In this document: positions 44,973-53,626 of the stretch, in pieces
Position numbering within the stretch: the stretch's first letter is position 1
Layout: each line of letters opens with the position of its first letter
Origin: Pseudomonas sp. GGS8
GTDB taxonomy: Bacteria > Pseudomonadota > Gammaproteobacteria > Pseudomonadales > Pseudomonadaceae
Direction of reading: 5' to 3'
NCBI RefSeq assembly: GCF_024168645.1
Contig: NZ_JALJWF010000001.1
Span: 921,001-985,000 of the forward strand
DNA: 64,000 nt
The notes under the pieces: generated by a model
Database searches by the model: none
Told to the model about the DNA's origin: nothing
What the model saw: only the letters and a program-made list of their open reading frames with translations
Position numbers and translations under genes: made by a program

Positions 44973-47003
44973 TCAAACCCGGAACGCGCTGATCAATTGC
45001 TTGAGCTCCACCACCTGCGCCGATAACGCCCGGCTCGCCGTCTCGGTCTGGTGCGCGCCTTCGGCGGTACGCTCGCCGGCGCGGTTGATCTCGACGATGT
45101 TCTGGTCGATATCGTGAGCCACGGCGGTCTGCTGCTCTACCGCAGCGGCAATCTGCTGGTTCTGGTCGACGATCATGCCGACGGCGCCGACGATGTTTTC
45201 CAGCGCCTGCTGGACCTTTTCCGACTGCCCGACCGTGCCACTAGCCATCTGATGGCTAGTGCCCATCGCCTTGACCGCCGCACCGACACCGCTGTGCAGC
45301 TTGGCGATCATCTGCTCGATTTCTTCGGTCGATTGCTGGGTGCGTTTGGCCAGGGTCCGGACCTCATCCGCCACCACCGCAAAACCACGGCCCTGCTCGC
45401 CCGCGCGCGCGGCTTCGATGGCGGCGTTGAGGGCCAGCAGATTGGTCTGTTCGGCAATGCTTTTGATCACTTCCAGCACACGGCTGATGGACTGACTGTC
45501 GCTGGCCAGCTGATTGATCACCCGCACCGACTGATCGATCTCGCTGGCCAGTGCAGCGATGCTGCCTTGCTGGGACTCCACCAATCCGCGCCCGCTGATG
45601 GTCTCGTCATTGACGCTGTGGGCGCTGCTGACGGCCGCAGCGGCACTGCGCGCCACCTCCTGAGAAGTGGCCGACATCTGGTTCATCGCCGTGGCGACCT
45701 GTTCGATCTGCGTACGCTGCCCCGCCACCGCCAGGTTGCTCTGGGCGGACACGCTTTCGACCTGCCCGGCCTGGCGCTCGACCTCGCTGACGGTCTGGCC
45801 CACTCGCTCGATCAGGTCATGGATTTTCTTCACGGTGCCGGTGAACACCTCGCCCAACTCGCCCAGTTCATCGCGGCTGTTGGCGCTAAAAGTCACAGTC
45901 ATGTCACCGGCCGCCACCGTATCCATCACCGCGCCAAGACGCTTGAGGGTGGTGCGGGTCGAGGCGTAGAACCCGCCATAGAGGTAAAAAATCAACACAA
46001 ACACCAGCGCCAGCGCCACCGCCTGCAACACCATGTGGGTACGGTGCTGCTCGAGCCGCTGCTGCAACTGGGTGCCGAGAAACTTCAGGGTGGCTTCGTT
46101 GAGTTGATAGGTCTGGTCCATCAGGCCCGTGACTTGATCGAAAAAGGCCTGCCACGGCGCATCAAGGGTGTCGGCCATCACCACCTGTTCTTCGAACAGT
46201 TCACTGGCCTTTTTCAGGGAGGCCTTGCTGCTTTCTGCCTGTGCAGCCAGGGTTTCGTACGCGGCTTTACTGGAGCCCAGTGCATCCTTCAACTTCAGGC
46301 CGTATTCGGCCTGAAGTTTTTCGATCTGCGCCAGCAACTCATCGAATCGGGTGCTCGAGGCCGAATTGAGAAAGCCCTGCCCCAGCGAGTAAGCCCCCAT
46401 CGCCCGGCCTTCGCCGAGTATCTGGGTAACGGCCGGCGTGACGTTGGTAATGAGTTCGCTCAGCTGACGCATGTCGCTCTGGCTGTCGCGGCTCAGGCCG
46501 GCCTGACTGGCAATGATCTGGCTGAAAATCTGCGCGTTGCCGAGCAACTTGCCGATCAGCGCACTTTTACTCTGCAGGGAGTTTTCCGCTTGCTGGGCCT
46601 TGAACGCGGCGATCATTTCATCGCGTTTGCCATCGAAAAACGTGATTTGCTCCGGGTCAGTGGTCATCGCCACCAGCCCTTGCAAACGGCTAAGAACGCT
46701 TTGCTCCAGGGCACTGATCGTCGATTCGACATGATCGGCCTTGCCGGACTGGCCCAGGGTGACGTTGATCTGTACCAGGTTGTTCAGGGTCTCCAGGTCC
46801 CGACGCAGGCTCAGGCCGCTGCCCAACAGGTCGAGGCTCTGCAACTCGACCTGGGTGCCCTGGAATTCGCGATAGGAATCACGCACCAGATAGAAATTGG
46901 TCACCAGCATCGGCACGAGGAACAGCACGCTGATCAGGCTGAACTTCATGCCGAAGCTCAGGCGGTTCATCAGCGCGACGGCGGGATAGAGCAAGCTCTT
47001 CAC
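44973..47003 (-). CDS. Methyl-accepting chemotaxis protein
   Basis: A chemoreceptor of 676 residues. TM1 is at about residues 18-38 ([20 protein letters not shown]). A periplasmic domain of about 285 residues follows, with no strand-like stretches, and looks all-helical, of a size near the HBM (double four-helix) type. TM2 is near 325-347 ([21 protein letters not shown]), then HAMP and the signalling hairpin with tip [28 protein letters not shown]. No C-terminal CheR-docking pentapeptide is present (ends LISAFRV). GTG 47003 has AGGGAGA 8 bases upstream; an earlier in-frame opening starts with a polar Cys-rich peptide. The ligand is unknown. Confidence 0.92.
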   Translation of the reverse strand: MKSLLYPAVALMNRLSFGMKFSLISVLFLVPMLVTNFYLVRDSYREFQGTQVELQSLDLLGSGLSLRRDLETLNNLVQINVTLGQSGKADHVESTISALEQSVLSRLQGLVAMTTDPEQITFFDGKRDEMIAAFKAQQAENSLQSKSALIGKLLGNAQIFSQIIASQAGLSRDSQSDMRQLSELITNVTPAVTQILGEGRAMGAYSLGQGFLNSASSTRFDELLAQIEKLQAEYGLKLKDALGSSKAAYETLAAQAESSKASLKKASELFEEQVVMADTLDAPWQAFFDQVTGLMDQTYQLNEATLKFLGTQLQQRLEQHRTHMVLQAVALALVFVLIFYLYGGFYASTRTTLKRLGAVMDTVAAGDMTVTFSANSRDELGELGEVFTGTVKKIHDLIERVGQTVSEVERQAGQVESVSAQSNLAVAGQRTQIEQVATAMNQMSATSQEVARSAAAAVSSAHSVNDETISGRGLVESQQGSIAALASEIDQSVRVINQLASDSQSISRVLEVIKSIAEQTNLLALNAAIEAARAGEQGRGFAVVADEVRTLAKRTQQSTEEIEQMIAKLHSGVGAAVKAMGTSHQMASGTVGQSEKVQQALENIVGAVGMIVDQNQQIAAAVEQQTAVAHDIDQNIVEINRAGERTAEGAHQTETASRALSAQVVELKQLISAFRV

Positions 47004-47160
47004 TGTGAAGTCTCCCTTTGATTTCTTATTTTTATTGGCAGGCGCGCAGAGACAGCAGATAGCCACTATTGGCGCTGCCTCTGTATAGCCTAAATCGGAG
47101 GGAGGTTTTGTAACTTAAGGTTAACTACAGGGTTGCCGTTGTTGGAGCGGATGAGCCCCT

Positions 47161-47298
47161 TGTGGCGAGGGGGCTTGTCGGAACGCCGCATCGCCCCGTT
47201 CGGCTGCGAAGCAGTCGTAAATCCGGACAACTCGATCTGACTGAAAGGGCGCTGGGGGGCCGCTTCGCGACCCAACGGGGGCAAGCCCCCTCGCCACA
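47161..47298. repeat. Paired REP palindrome (REPIN), family GTGGCGAGGG
   Basis: Inverted TGTGGCGAGGGGGCTTG units with inner palindromes CGGCTGCGAAGCAGTCG and GGCCGCTTCGCGACC. It separates ampE from the chemoreceptor gene upstream. Confidence 0.85.
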
Positions 47299-47301
47299 GG
47301 C

Positions 47302-48138
47302 TTAGTGCAAAACTGTCCACAACGCAAACCCGGCATACCAAAGCACCGCCGCGCGCAGCAGCAGTTCCCAGATCCGGTCCAGGCTGTTGATGCCGTCCGG
47401 GCCAACCACCGGTGCCGGAATTTCACCGGCCACCAGCCCGACCTTCTCGATCAACTGGGCAGCGCTGATATTCCAGTTCAGCAGTTCGTGCAGCATCACC
47501 CGGCTGACCGCGACAAAGTTGCCGACCAGCGCAAAGCTCGCCGCCAGCAGTCGCACCGGCACCCAATCGAACGCATGACGCAGCTGCGCGGCACGCTCGA
47601 CCACGGCCGGGTTCTGACCATGCTCTTCGGCCAGCGCCAGCAGTCGATAGCTCAGGGCCGCAACCGGGCCCAGCAGGAAGTACCAGAAGATCACCGCGAA
47701 AAAGCTCTGATAGGCCTCCCACAGCAGATACCCTTGCACCCGTTCCAGCAACTGCTCGCCGTTGTCAGCGCAGATATCCAGGTCACGTTTGGCGACATGG
47801 GCGGCGGCCTGCAGGTCTTCCCGGCGCCAGGCATCGCGAAACGGTCCGAGGCCGGCCAGCAGATCGCCACGCCCCAGACTGTAAATCACCACCAACAAGT
47901 GCACAGGCAACGCCAGCAAGCCATAGGCCACCGGGTCCAGCACCACCAACAGCAACCCCAGCAGCGCCACCGGCAGCAACACCAGCACCACCAGTATCAG
48001 CCACGGACGGTGAGTCATGCGTGGGCTCGATTCAAGCTTGTTCAGCTCGCGCACCCAACCAGCATCACGTTGAACCCGATGGCGCAGGGCCGAGAACTTT
48101 TCGATCCAGACCGCTAACAGCAGCACTAGAAAACTCAT
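47302..48138 (-). CDS. ampE: Inner-membrane signalling modulator AmpE
   Basis: A 278-residue AmpE-family protein (CobD/CbiB-like fold). The N-terminus is MSFLVLLLAVWIEKFSALRHRVQRDAGW. Membrane segments lie at about 44-66 (PWLILVVLVLLPVALLGLLLVVLD), 72-90, and two further ones (FFAVIFWYFLLGPVAALSYRLLAL and the C-terminal AAVLWYAGFALWTVLH). Conserved polar blocks include RGDLLAGLGPFRDAWRREDL. It follows ampD with a 4-base overlap. AmpE is associated with beta-lactamase regulation through the ampDE operon but is not needed for cleavage. Confidence 0.9.
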   Translation of the reverse strand: MSFLVLLLAVWIEKFSALRHRVQRDAGWVRELNKLESSPRMTHRPWLILVVLVLLPVALLGLLLVVLDPVAYGLLALPVHLLVVIYSLGRGDLLAGLGPFRDAWRREDLQAAAHVAKRDLDICADNGEQLLERVQGYLLWEAYQSFFAVIFWYFLLGPVAALSYRLLALAEEHGQNPAVVERAAQLRHAFDWVPVRLLAASFALVGNFVAVSRVMLHELLNWNISAAQLIEKVGLVAGEIPAPVVGPDGINSLDRIWELLLRAAVLWYAGFALWTVLH

Positions 48139-48710
48139 TGTTGCTCCTCTTCTTCCTGAGCGGCTTTTGCCAGGGCCGCACGATAGCGTGCCCAGTCGAA
48201 CGCCGGTCCCGGATCAGTCTTGCGCCCGGGTGCAATGTCGCTATGCCCGCAAATGCGTTGTGCGGTGATGCCCGTGAAGGCGCTTTGCAGCTGTTGGGTA
48301 AGGGCCGTCAACGTCTCATATTGCGCATCGGTGAACGGTAGATCATCCGTGCCTTCAAGCTCGATGCCCACGGAAAAATCGTTACAGGTTTCCCGTCCCT
48401 CGAAACACGAGACGCCAGCGTGCCAGGCGCGCTCAAGACAAGAGACAAACTGAGTAACCGTGCCGTCACGTTCAATCAGAAAGTGCGCAGACACCCGCAG
48501 GTCGGCGATCCCTGCAAAATAGGGATGTTCCGTGACATCCAGTCGATTCTGGAAAAACTCCTGCACCTTGCCGGTCAGAAACTGCGCGGGCGGCAGACTG
48601 ATATTGTGGATCACCAGCAGGGAGATCTCGCCCTCGGGGCGCGCATTGAAGTTGGGCGAGGGGCATATGCGCACACCCTGACACCAACCGCTCGCGGGGT
48701 CCAACTGCAT
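48135..48710 (-). CDS. ampD: 1,6-anhydro-N-acetylmuramyl-L-alanine amidase AmpD
   Basis: A cytoplasmic zinc amidase of 191 residues that recycles anhydromuropeptides and so restrains AmpR-driven beta-lactamase. Zinc ligands H35 (LLVIHNISLPP), H156 and D166 (ICGHSDIAPGRKTDPG), with E117 in GIELEG and K164 near the active site. AAGGAAC lies 5 bases upstream of ATG 48710; a longer in-frame opening overlaps the next gene. The amidase-2 domain fills the protein. Confidence 0.95.
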   Translation of the reverse strand: MQLDPASGWCQGVRICPSPNFNARPEGEISLLVIHNISLPPAQFLTGKVQEFFQNRLDVTEHPYFAGIADLRVSAHFLIERDGTVTQFVSCLERAWHAGVSCFEGRETCNDFSVGIELEGTDDLPFTDAQYETLTALTQQLQSAFTGITAQRICGHSDIAPGRKTDPGPAFDWARYRAALAKAAQEEEEQQ

Positions 48711-48774
48711 ACAGGTTCCTTCAACGACGACTGTGTTGGTGCCCAGTATGCCGCGATAGACCCTCGGCACGCGA

Positions 48775-50982
48775 TCACTTGCCGCGTTTGAGACGCCGCA
48801 GGTTGCCCAACACCGATTCCAACGCCCGGTCGAACAGCAAGGTGTCGTCCAGCGTGCGCACTGCGCCACGCCGAAACTCCAGAGCCAGACCGGTACGCCT
48901 GCGCTCAAGAACTTTCATCCCGGTGCGGTCGACGAAGATGTATTTGCCGGTGGTTTCAATGATCGCCGCCAGCTTGCAGCGCAGGGTGTTTTCTTCATCT
49001 TCCTGAAACTCGACCCAGCACCCCGGGCGCAGTTGATCGACCTGCAGCAGCGCGACATCGTCCTGCGGCAAACGCACCGAGGCTGTCTCGACAGGGCCTT
49101 CGTCAGCGGTGCGAAGTACAATTTCCTGCTGCACTTCGACCATCATCGGCCCCTCAACAGGCGCGCTGTCCTGGACCGGAGGTTCGAACAATTGAACGTG
49201 CAGAACTTCCAGCTCGCTGAAAAACTCGCTGGTGGCGAACGGGTCGAATGCCGAGCTGTTCAATCCATCGCGCAACGACTTGAGCAACCCCGGCACCAGC
49301 GCCAACACGCGCAGGCTCGCGTCGGGCTCGTCATGGCGCTGCACGCTCCAGACCAACTGCTCCATGGTCTGCACATCGGCGTGCCATTCGGCAGACTGAT
49401 CACCGTGTTTGAGGCTGGTCAGCAACAGCACTTTGCTCCAGGCCTCCTGGACAAACACCACCACGCTGTGCGGCAGCACCTTACCCACCAACGCCTGATT
49501 CAGCGCCTGCTCGACGCGCTGACGCGCCAGTTCGGTCCTGGCGCGGCCCTCTTCGGCGTCACGGGTGCGCTGCTCGAGTAATTCGCTGCGACGGCGCTCG
49601 TCATTGGTGAAGGCAAGAAAATCCGCCAACAGTTCGGAAAAGATCGCCGGGTCATCGACAAAGTCGTTCAACAATCGCTGCACCACCTGCTCGATACGCA
49701 GGTACAGACTGTCGCGTTCATGGTCATCGCACTCGTCCCAGCCCATGGCCGCCGCGGCGATTTCGTTTAGCAAGCGCCGGGCGGGGTGGCTGCCGCGGCT
49801 GAAAAAACTCTTGTCGAGCACTGCGACTTTCAACATCGGGATCTGCAAGCGTCCGATCAGCGCCTTGAGGGAGTCCGGCAGGTTGCGGTCATCGAGAATG
49901 CATTCGAAGAGCATGGCGATCAGGTTGATCACGTCTTCATCGGCCACCCCGACCACCCGCGACCTGCCGCTTTTGACACTGACCCGGGTCAGTAGCAGTT
50001 CGAGCTGATTACGCAGGTCAAAGTCGTCCTGAACCGCCAGCGCCGGCACGTATTGCTGCAAGTGCGAGAGCAGGCGCAGCAGATCGCGGGTGGAGATGGG
50101 CTGGGTCTGGGCACTGACCTCCAGAGTCGGCGCAACGCTGCCGCGCACATGGAGCAGCAACTCCTGCAATGCGGCGAAAACTTCCTGCACCCCCTCGTCA
50201 ATCTGTGGATTGCCGCTGCGCCCCCCGGCCTCGACAGAGTCGGCGTGAACACTGGCAGCCGCTCGATCGATGGCACGTCGCGCCGGGGCGGGCTTGAGGT
50301 CCGGCAGCACGCCGGTGGCGATCAGCAATTGATTGGCTTCAGCGTAAAGCTGATCAGCGTTGCTGAGCACATAGCGCTCGAACAACTTGAGGATGATCAG
50401 CTTGACCTTGATCTCCATCCCCAGGTTGCGCCCGGCCTGCAGGAAATACTCGCAGAGCAGCGTCGGCCCCAGGGGATTGTGCTGTTCGACCAGTTTCTTG
50501 CCCAGCAGGGTGCTCAGTCGGGCGGTGAGTTGGTCGAGGGCGAAACCGTCGCGGTTCAGCACTTTGCCGACCATGACTTCCACCGCCACATTACGCTCCA
50601 TGTCGTCATGGGATAGCGACGCCGAGGTATCGAAAACCAATGCCCGAGGCAAGGCAACCTGTGAGGTGTCGCACTGCGTGAGTCTGAGGAAAGCCTCGAG
50701 GAACTGCTCGAGAAAACCGCGCTCGATATTTTTGCGCTTGAGCCGCAAATCGCGCATGGCTTCGAAGAAGATGTTTTGCTCGACATCGTTTCGAGCCCGG
50801 TCAGCCATTTCGAACAGGGTATCGTCGGCGTTATCGAACAGCTCCTGCAGACCCTGCTTGAGCTGTTGAGCAGCCTTGTCGCGAACCTGAAGCAGAATCA
50901 CCGGCAGGCGGGCGAGCAGCGAGTGAGTCGCCTGGTCGGTAGTCGCCTTGTGCAAAGGCACTGCATTCCCGTCGTTGTGCAT
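48775..50982 (-). CDS. DUF1631 family protein
   Basis: A soluble protein of 735 residues, all-helical in appearance, no signal peptide. The DUF1631 region covers most of the chain: LARLPVILLQVRDKAAQQLKQGLQELFDNADDTLFEMADRA at the start, LFERYVLSNADQLYAEANQLLI in the middle, and a C-terminal small barrel-like part (QLRPGCWVEFQEDEENTLRCKLAAIIETTGKYIFVDRTGMKV) that resembles a PilZ-like fold. The order ampD-DUF1631-nadC is that of P. aeruginosa as I recall it. Its function is unknown; the C-terminal PilZ-like part is a suggestion only. AGGAGG precedes ATG 50982 by 5 bases. Confidence 0.85.
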   Translation of the reverse strand: MHNDGNAVPLHKATTDQATHSLLARLPVILLQVRDKAAQQLKQGLQELFDNADDTLFEMADRARNDVEQNIFFEAMRDLRLKRKNIERGFLEQFLEAFLRLTQCDTSQVALPRALVFDTSASLSHDDMERNVAVEVMVGKVLNRDGFALDQLTARLSTLLGKKLVEQHNPLGPTLLCEYFLQAGRNLGMEIKVKLIILKLFERYVLSNADQLYAEANQLLIATGVLPDLKPAPARRAIDRAAASVHADSVEAGGRSGNPQIDEGVQEVFAALQELLLHVRGSVAPTLEVSAQTQPISTRDLLRLLSHLQQYVPALAVQDDFDLRNQLELLLTRVSVKSGRSRVVGVADEDVINLIAMLFECILDDRNLPDSLKALIGRLQIPMLKVAVLDKSFFSRGSHPARRLLNEIAAAAMGWDECDDHERDSLYLRIEQVVQRLLNDFVDDPAIFSELLADFLAFTNDERRRSELLEQRTRDAEEGRARTELARQRVEQALNQALVGKVLPHSVVVFVQEAWSKVLLLTSLKHGDQSAEWHADVQTMEQLVWSVQRHDEPDASLRVLALVPGLLKSLRDGLNSSAFDPFATSEFFSELEVLHVQLFEPPVQDSAPVEGPMMVEVQQEIVLRTADEGPVETASVRLPQDDVALLQVDQLRPGCWVEFQEDEENTLRCKLAAIIETTGKYIFVDRTGMKVLERRRTGLALEFRRGAVRTLDDTLLFDRALESVLGNLRRLKRGK

Positions 50983-51342
50983 CCAAGCCTCCTGAAACGG
51001 TGATGCTTCGGTTCGGTAAGAAAGATCGAGCACGCCGGCCATATAGCCGGCACTCAGCGGGCACATCGCCCACCCGCTGTCATTCAATAATCGGGAACCC
51101 AAAGATACGTCAAAGCTATGACGTCAAATACAAGGCAGAATTATCTGCAAAAGACCTCTTTTGTGCCAGCAGACTCTGCACCTCCCAAAGAAATAGACGC
51201 TTATGAAAGACACTTGCTTAGCCCCGATTGCTCGCGCTAATCGACCAAATGCAGGTTTGCAAACGACGGGATGGTTGTTGATGCCTTGGGTTGCCTCGCG
51301 CCATGGCCCTATAATCGGGCCACTTTGTTTGTGGAGCCCGTT
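50983..51342. other. Divergent intergenic region between the DUF1631 gene and nadC
   Basis: 360 bases. The right end has the nadC promoter. A hairpin GCCGGC-CATATA-GCCGGC lies near 51037. No ORF with a ribosome site is seen. Confidence 0.5.
51286..51315 (+). promoter_or_regulatory. Probable sigma-70 promoter of nadC
   Basis: A -10 box TATAAT at 51310-51315 (perfect) is preceded at 18 bases by TTGGGT at 51286-51291. The start codon is 28 bases downstream. Confidence 0.6.
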
Positions 51343-52191
51343 ATGCCGAATCTACGACTCGCCGATTTGACCGCCGAAATCGAAGCCAACGTGCGCCGTG
51401 CGTTGCTCGAGGACATCGGCAGCGGCGACATCACCGCGCAACTGATCCCGGCCGAACGCCTGGCCAAAGCCACCATCATCACCCGCGACGCCGCCGTCAT
51501 CAGCGGTACTGCGTGGGTTGATGCCGTGTTTCGCCAGCTGGATCCGCGGGTCGCCGTGCACTGGCAGGTGAGCGATGGCGAGCGGGTGAAACCCAATCAG
51601 GTGCTGTTCCACCTTGAAGGCCCGGCACGCTCGCTGCTCACCGGCGAACGCAGCGCACTGAACTTCCTGCAACTGCTCTCGGGCGTGGCCACTCGCGCGC
51701 AGTACCTGGCGGATTTCGTCGCCCAAACCCGAGTGAAGTTACTAGATACTCGCAAAACCCTGCCGGGGCTGCGTCTGGCCCAGAAATACGCCGTGACCTG
51801 CGGCGGCTGCCATAACCACCGCATCGGCCTGTATGACGCGTTCCTGATCAAGGAAAACCATATCGCCGCCTGCGGTGGCATTCCTGAGGCTATCGCCGCC
51901 GCGCACAAGATCGCTCCGGGCAAACCGGTGGAAATCGAAGTGGAGAACCTGACGGAGCTCAAAGAAGCCCTGGCGGCGGGGGCCGACATCATCATGCTCG
52001 ATGAACTGAGCCTGGATGACATGCGCGAAGCCGTGCGCCTGAACGCCGGCAAGGCAAAACTGGAGGCCAGTGGCGGCATCAACGAAAGTACGTTGCTGCC
52101 GATTGCGCAAACCGGGGTGGATTACATTTCGATTGGTGCGATGACCAAGGATGTGAAGGCCGTAGACCTGTCGATGCGACTGAGCCTCTGA
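51343..52191 (+). CDS. nadC: Nicotinate-nucleotide pyrophosphorylase (carboxylating) NadC
   Basis: An enzyme of 282 residues in de novo NAD synthesis that converts quinolinate and PRPP to nicotinate mononucleotide. Typical blocks are [75 protein letters not shown] (substrate-binding Arg and Lys), and the C-terminal [26 protein letters not shown] phosphate-binding loop. Length matches the family. GGAG precedes ATG 51343. Confidence 0.96.
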   Translation: MPNLRLADLTAEIEANVRRALLEDIGSGDITAQLIPAERLAKATIITRDAAVISGTAWVDAVFRQLDPRVAVHWQVSDGERVKPNQVLFHLEGPARSLLTGERSALNFLQLLSGVATRAQYLADFVAQTRVKLLDTRKTLPGLRLAQKYAVTCGGCHNHRIGLYDAFLIKENHIAACGGIPEAIAAAHKIAPGKPVEIEVENLTELKEALAAGADIIMLDELSLDDMREAVRLNAGKAKLEASGGINESTLLPIAQTGVDYISIGAMTKDVKAVDLSMRLSL

Positions 52192-52204
52192 GTTCTTCGC
52201 ATAA

Positions 52205-52240
52205 AGAAAAACGCCAGCCCCGATGAGGCTGGCGTTTTTG
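52205..52240. terminator. Bidirectional terminator between nadC and the DUF6388 gene
   Basis: ACGCCAGCC / GGCTGGCGT is a 9-bp stem with a 7-base loop, T-run on the right, A-run on the left. It serves both convergent genes. Confidence 0.93.
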
Positions 52241-52242
52241 TA

Positions 52243-52548
52243 TCAGACCACCAGATTGTTCATCTCGCAGTACTCTTCCCACTCGACACCCAATACCTCG
52301 GCCGCTTCCTTGTGCAGCGCCAGGCGCGCAGCCTCGAACTCTTCCGGGGTTGAGGTGTACTTGAGCGTCAGCTCCCACGGCTGCAAGCCCTGGGCTTCTG
52401 CCTCATCCTCGAATGCCCACTGGATCTGGTCTTTCTGATCGTCGGCTGGCAAGTCCTTGATCTCTTCGGCCAACTGAGGCGACTCAAGCAGGTACTTTTT
52501 AAGTGCTTCTTCGTTTCTGGCTTCTTGGGTCAATTCTTTAACGGTCAT
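52243..52548 (-). CDS. DUF6388 family protein
   Basis: A small acidic cytoplasmic protein of 101 residues. The pattern TQEARNEEALKKYLLESPQLAEEIKDLPADDQKDQIQWAFEDEA then LTLKYTSTPEEFEAARLALHKEAAEVLGVEWEEYCEMNNL is of the DUF6388 family, which is widespread in Pseudomonas and without known function. The start at ATG 52548 fits the family length; an upstream extension of 35 residues looks non-coding. Confidence 0.75.
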   Translation of the reverse strand: MTVKELTQEARNEEALKKYLLESPQLAEEIKDLPADDQKDQIQWAFEDEAEAQGLQPWELTLKYTSTPEEFEAARLALHKEAAEVLGVEWEEYCEMNNLVV

Positions 52549-52850
52549 GGCGTTCTCGCTGATCTGGGGAATGGAAGATGGATCTGGATCATCAAGGATC
52601 TCTCTGACGCAAAAAACCGTTTGAAGCCCGGTTTGTCTGGCCTTCAGAACCATTCGGGATCATCTGAAAACTGCTGGGCGATGCTCATGCAGGCAACGAA
52701 TATAGGACGTTTTGCCGATGATTTACACGGCTCTTTACATCTATCTCACAAAAAGCTGCGTGCAAGAGGAGCTGAGGACGTCGGGAACATAAATCCAATT
52801 CCCAAGTCATAGCGATGTGCCATATCAGCACTTCACGAGGAACCCCAGTG
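52549..52850. other. Divergent intergenic region between the DUF6388 and coiled-coil genes
   Basis: About 300 bases. It must hold promoters in both directions, but I cannot assign hexamers with confidence. No hidden ORF, tRNA or strong hairpin is seen. Confidence 0.45.
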
Positions 52851-53396
52851 ATGCGCAGTTTTTCGAAGCTTTCGTCTACCCGGTTTGCCACCGCGACCCT
52901 GCTGCTCGGCAGCCTGACATTGGCCAGCGCTGCTCAAGCGGCTGTCGAAGTCAGCTCCGACCCTTCGCTGTACTCCGACAAAATCTCCGCCCTCCACAAT
53001 TCACTCGGCAAGGACACGCTCGTCAGAACCAGCGTCAGCATCGATGATCTGGAAAATCTGCAAAAAACCGTGAAGGCCAATGCCTCCGAACTGGAAAGCC
53101 AGAAGCGCACCATCAATGAGCAAGCCCGCCAGATCGAAGAACTCAAACGCAACAGCGGTTCCAGCACCAGCTCCAGCAGCAAGGAGATTGATGATCTCAA
53201 GCGCACGGTCAATGAACAGGAACGCGACCTGAACAGTCTCGGCAAGCAGGTGGAAGAGCTCAAGCGCAACAGCGGCTCCAGCTCAAGCTCGAACAACAGC
53301 GAAATTTCCAGTCTTAAACGGGAGCTCAGTGATCAGGATCGCACGATGGATCAGCTCAAGCGCACCGTCGAGGATCTGAGCAGAAAGGTGAAATAA
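52851..53396 (+). CDS. Exported coiled-coil protein with internal repeats
   Basis: A 181-residue protein. The signal peptide is about residues 1-30 (ATATLLLGSLTLASAAQA). The mature part is nearly all coiled coil of the heptad type. Two copies of a roughly 46-residue block can be seen: a KRTINEQARQIEELKRNSGSS type and a KRTVNEQERDLNSLGKQVEELKRNSGSS type, each followed by a Ser-rich hinge. A third partial copy closes the protein (LKRELSDQDRTMDQLKRTVEDLSRKVK). It is probably a periplasmic trimer-forming scaffold; no family is certain. CGAGGA precedes ATG 52851 by 9 bases. Confidence 0.75.
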   Translation: MRSFSKLSSTRFATATLLLGSLTLASAAQAAVEVSSDPSLYSDKISALHNSLGKDTLVRTSVSIDDLENLQKTVKANASELESQKRTINEQARQIEELKRNSGSSTSSSSKEIDDLKRTVNEQERDLNSLGKQVEELKRNSGSSSSSNNSEISSLKRELSDQDRTMDQLKRTVEDLSRKVK

Positions 53397-53406
53397 GCGG
53401 GAAAAG

Positions 53407-53482
53407 TGGTGCCCGAGACAGGAATCGAACCTGCGACCTTCGCGTTACGAGTGCGCTGCTCTACCGGCTGAGCTACACGGGC
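53407..53482 (-). tRNA. tRNA-Thr (CGT anticodon)
   Basis: 76 nucleotides with an encoded CCA end. On the minus strand: acceptor GCCCGTG / CTCGGGC (one T-T mismatch), D arm AGCTCAG...GAGC, anticodon loop CTCGTAA (anticodon CGT, codon ACG), T arm GCAGG-TTCGATT-CCTGT. It sits between the coiled-coil gene and pnp. Confidence 0.95.
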
Positions 53483-53553
53483 TGTGGCCTAAAGCTAGCA
53501 CTGGCTTCAGGGTCCGGCAACTTCGCGCACCACAAAATCGAAAGATCTTCCTG

Positions 53554-53597
53554 CACAAAAAAATGCCCCGCCGTTTTCACGGCGAGGCATTTTTTAT
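53554..53597 (-). terminator. Rho-independent terminator of pnp
   Basis: On the minus strand, ATGCCTCGCCGT / ACGGCGGGGCAT forms a stem of about 12 bp with a GAAA-type loop (one mismatch), followed by seven T. It ends the rpsO-pnp transcript. Confidence 0.92.
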
Positions 53598-53626
53598 AAC
53601 GTTGAAGCGGTCAGGCGCGGAGGTAA

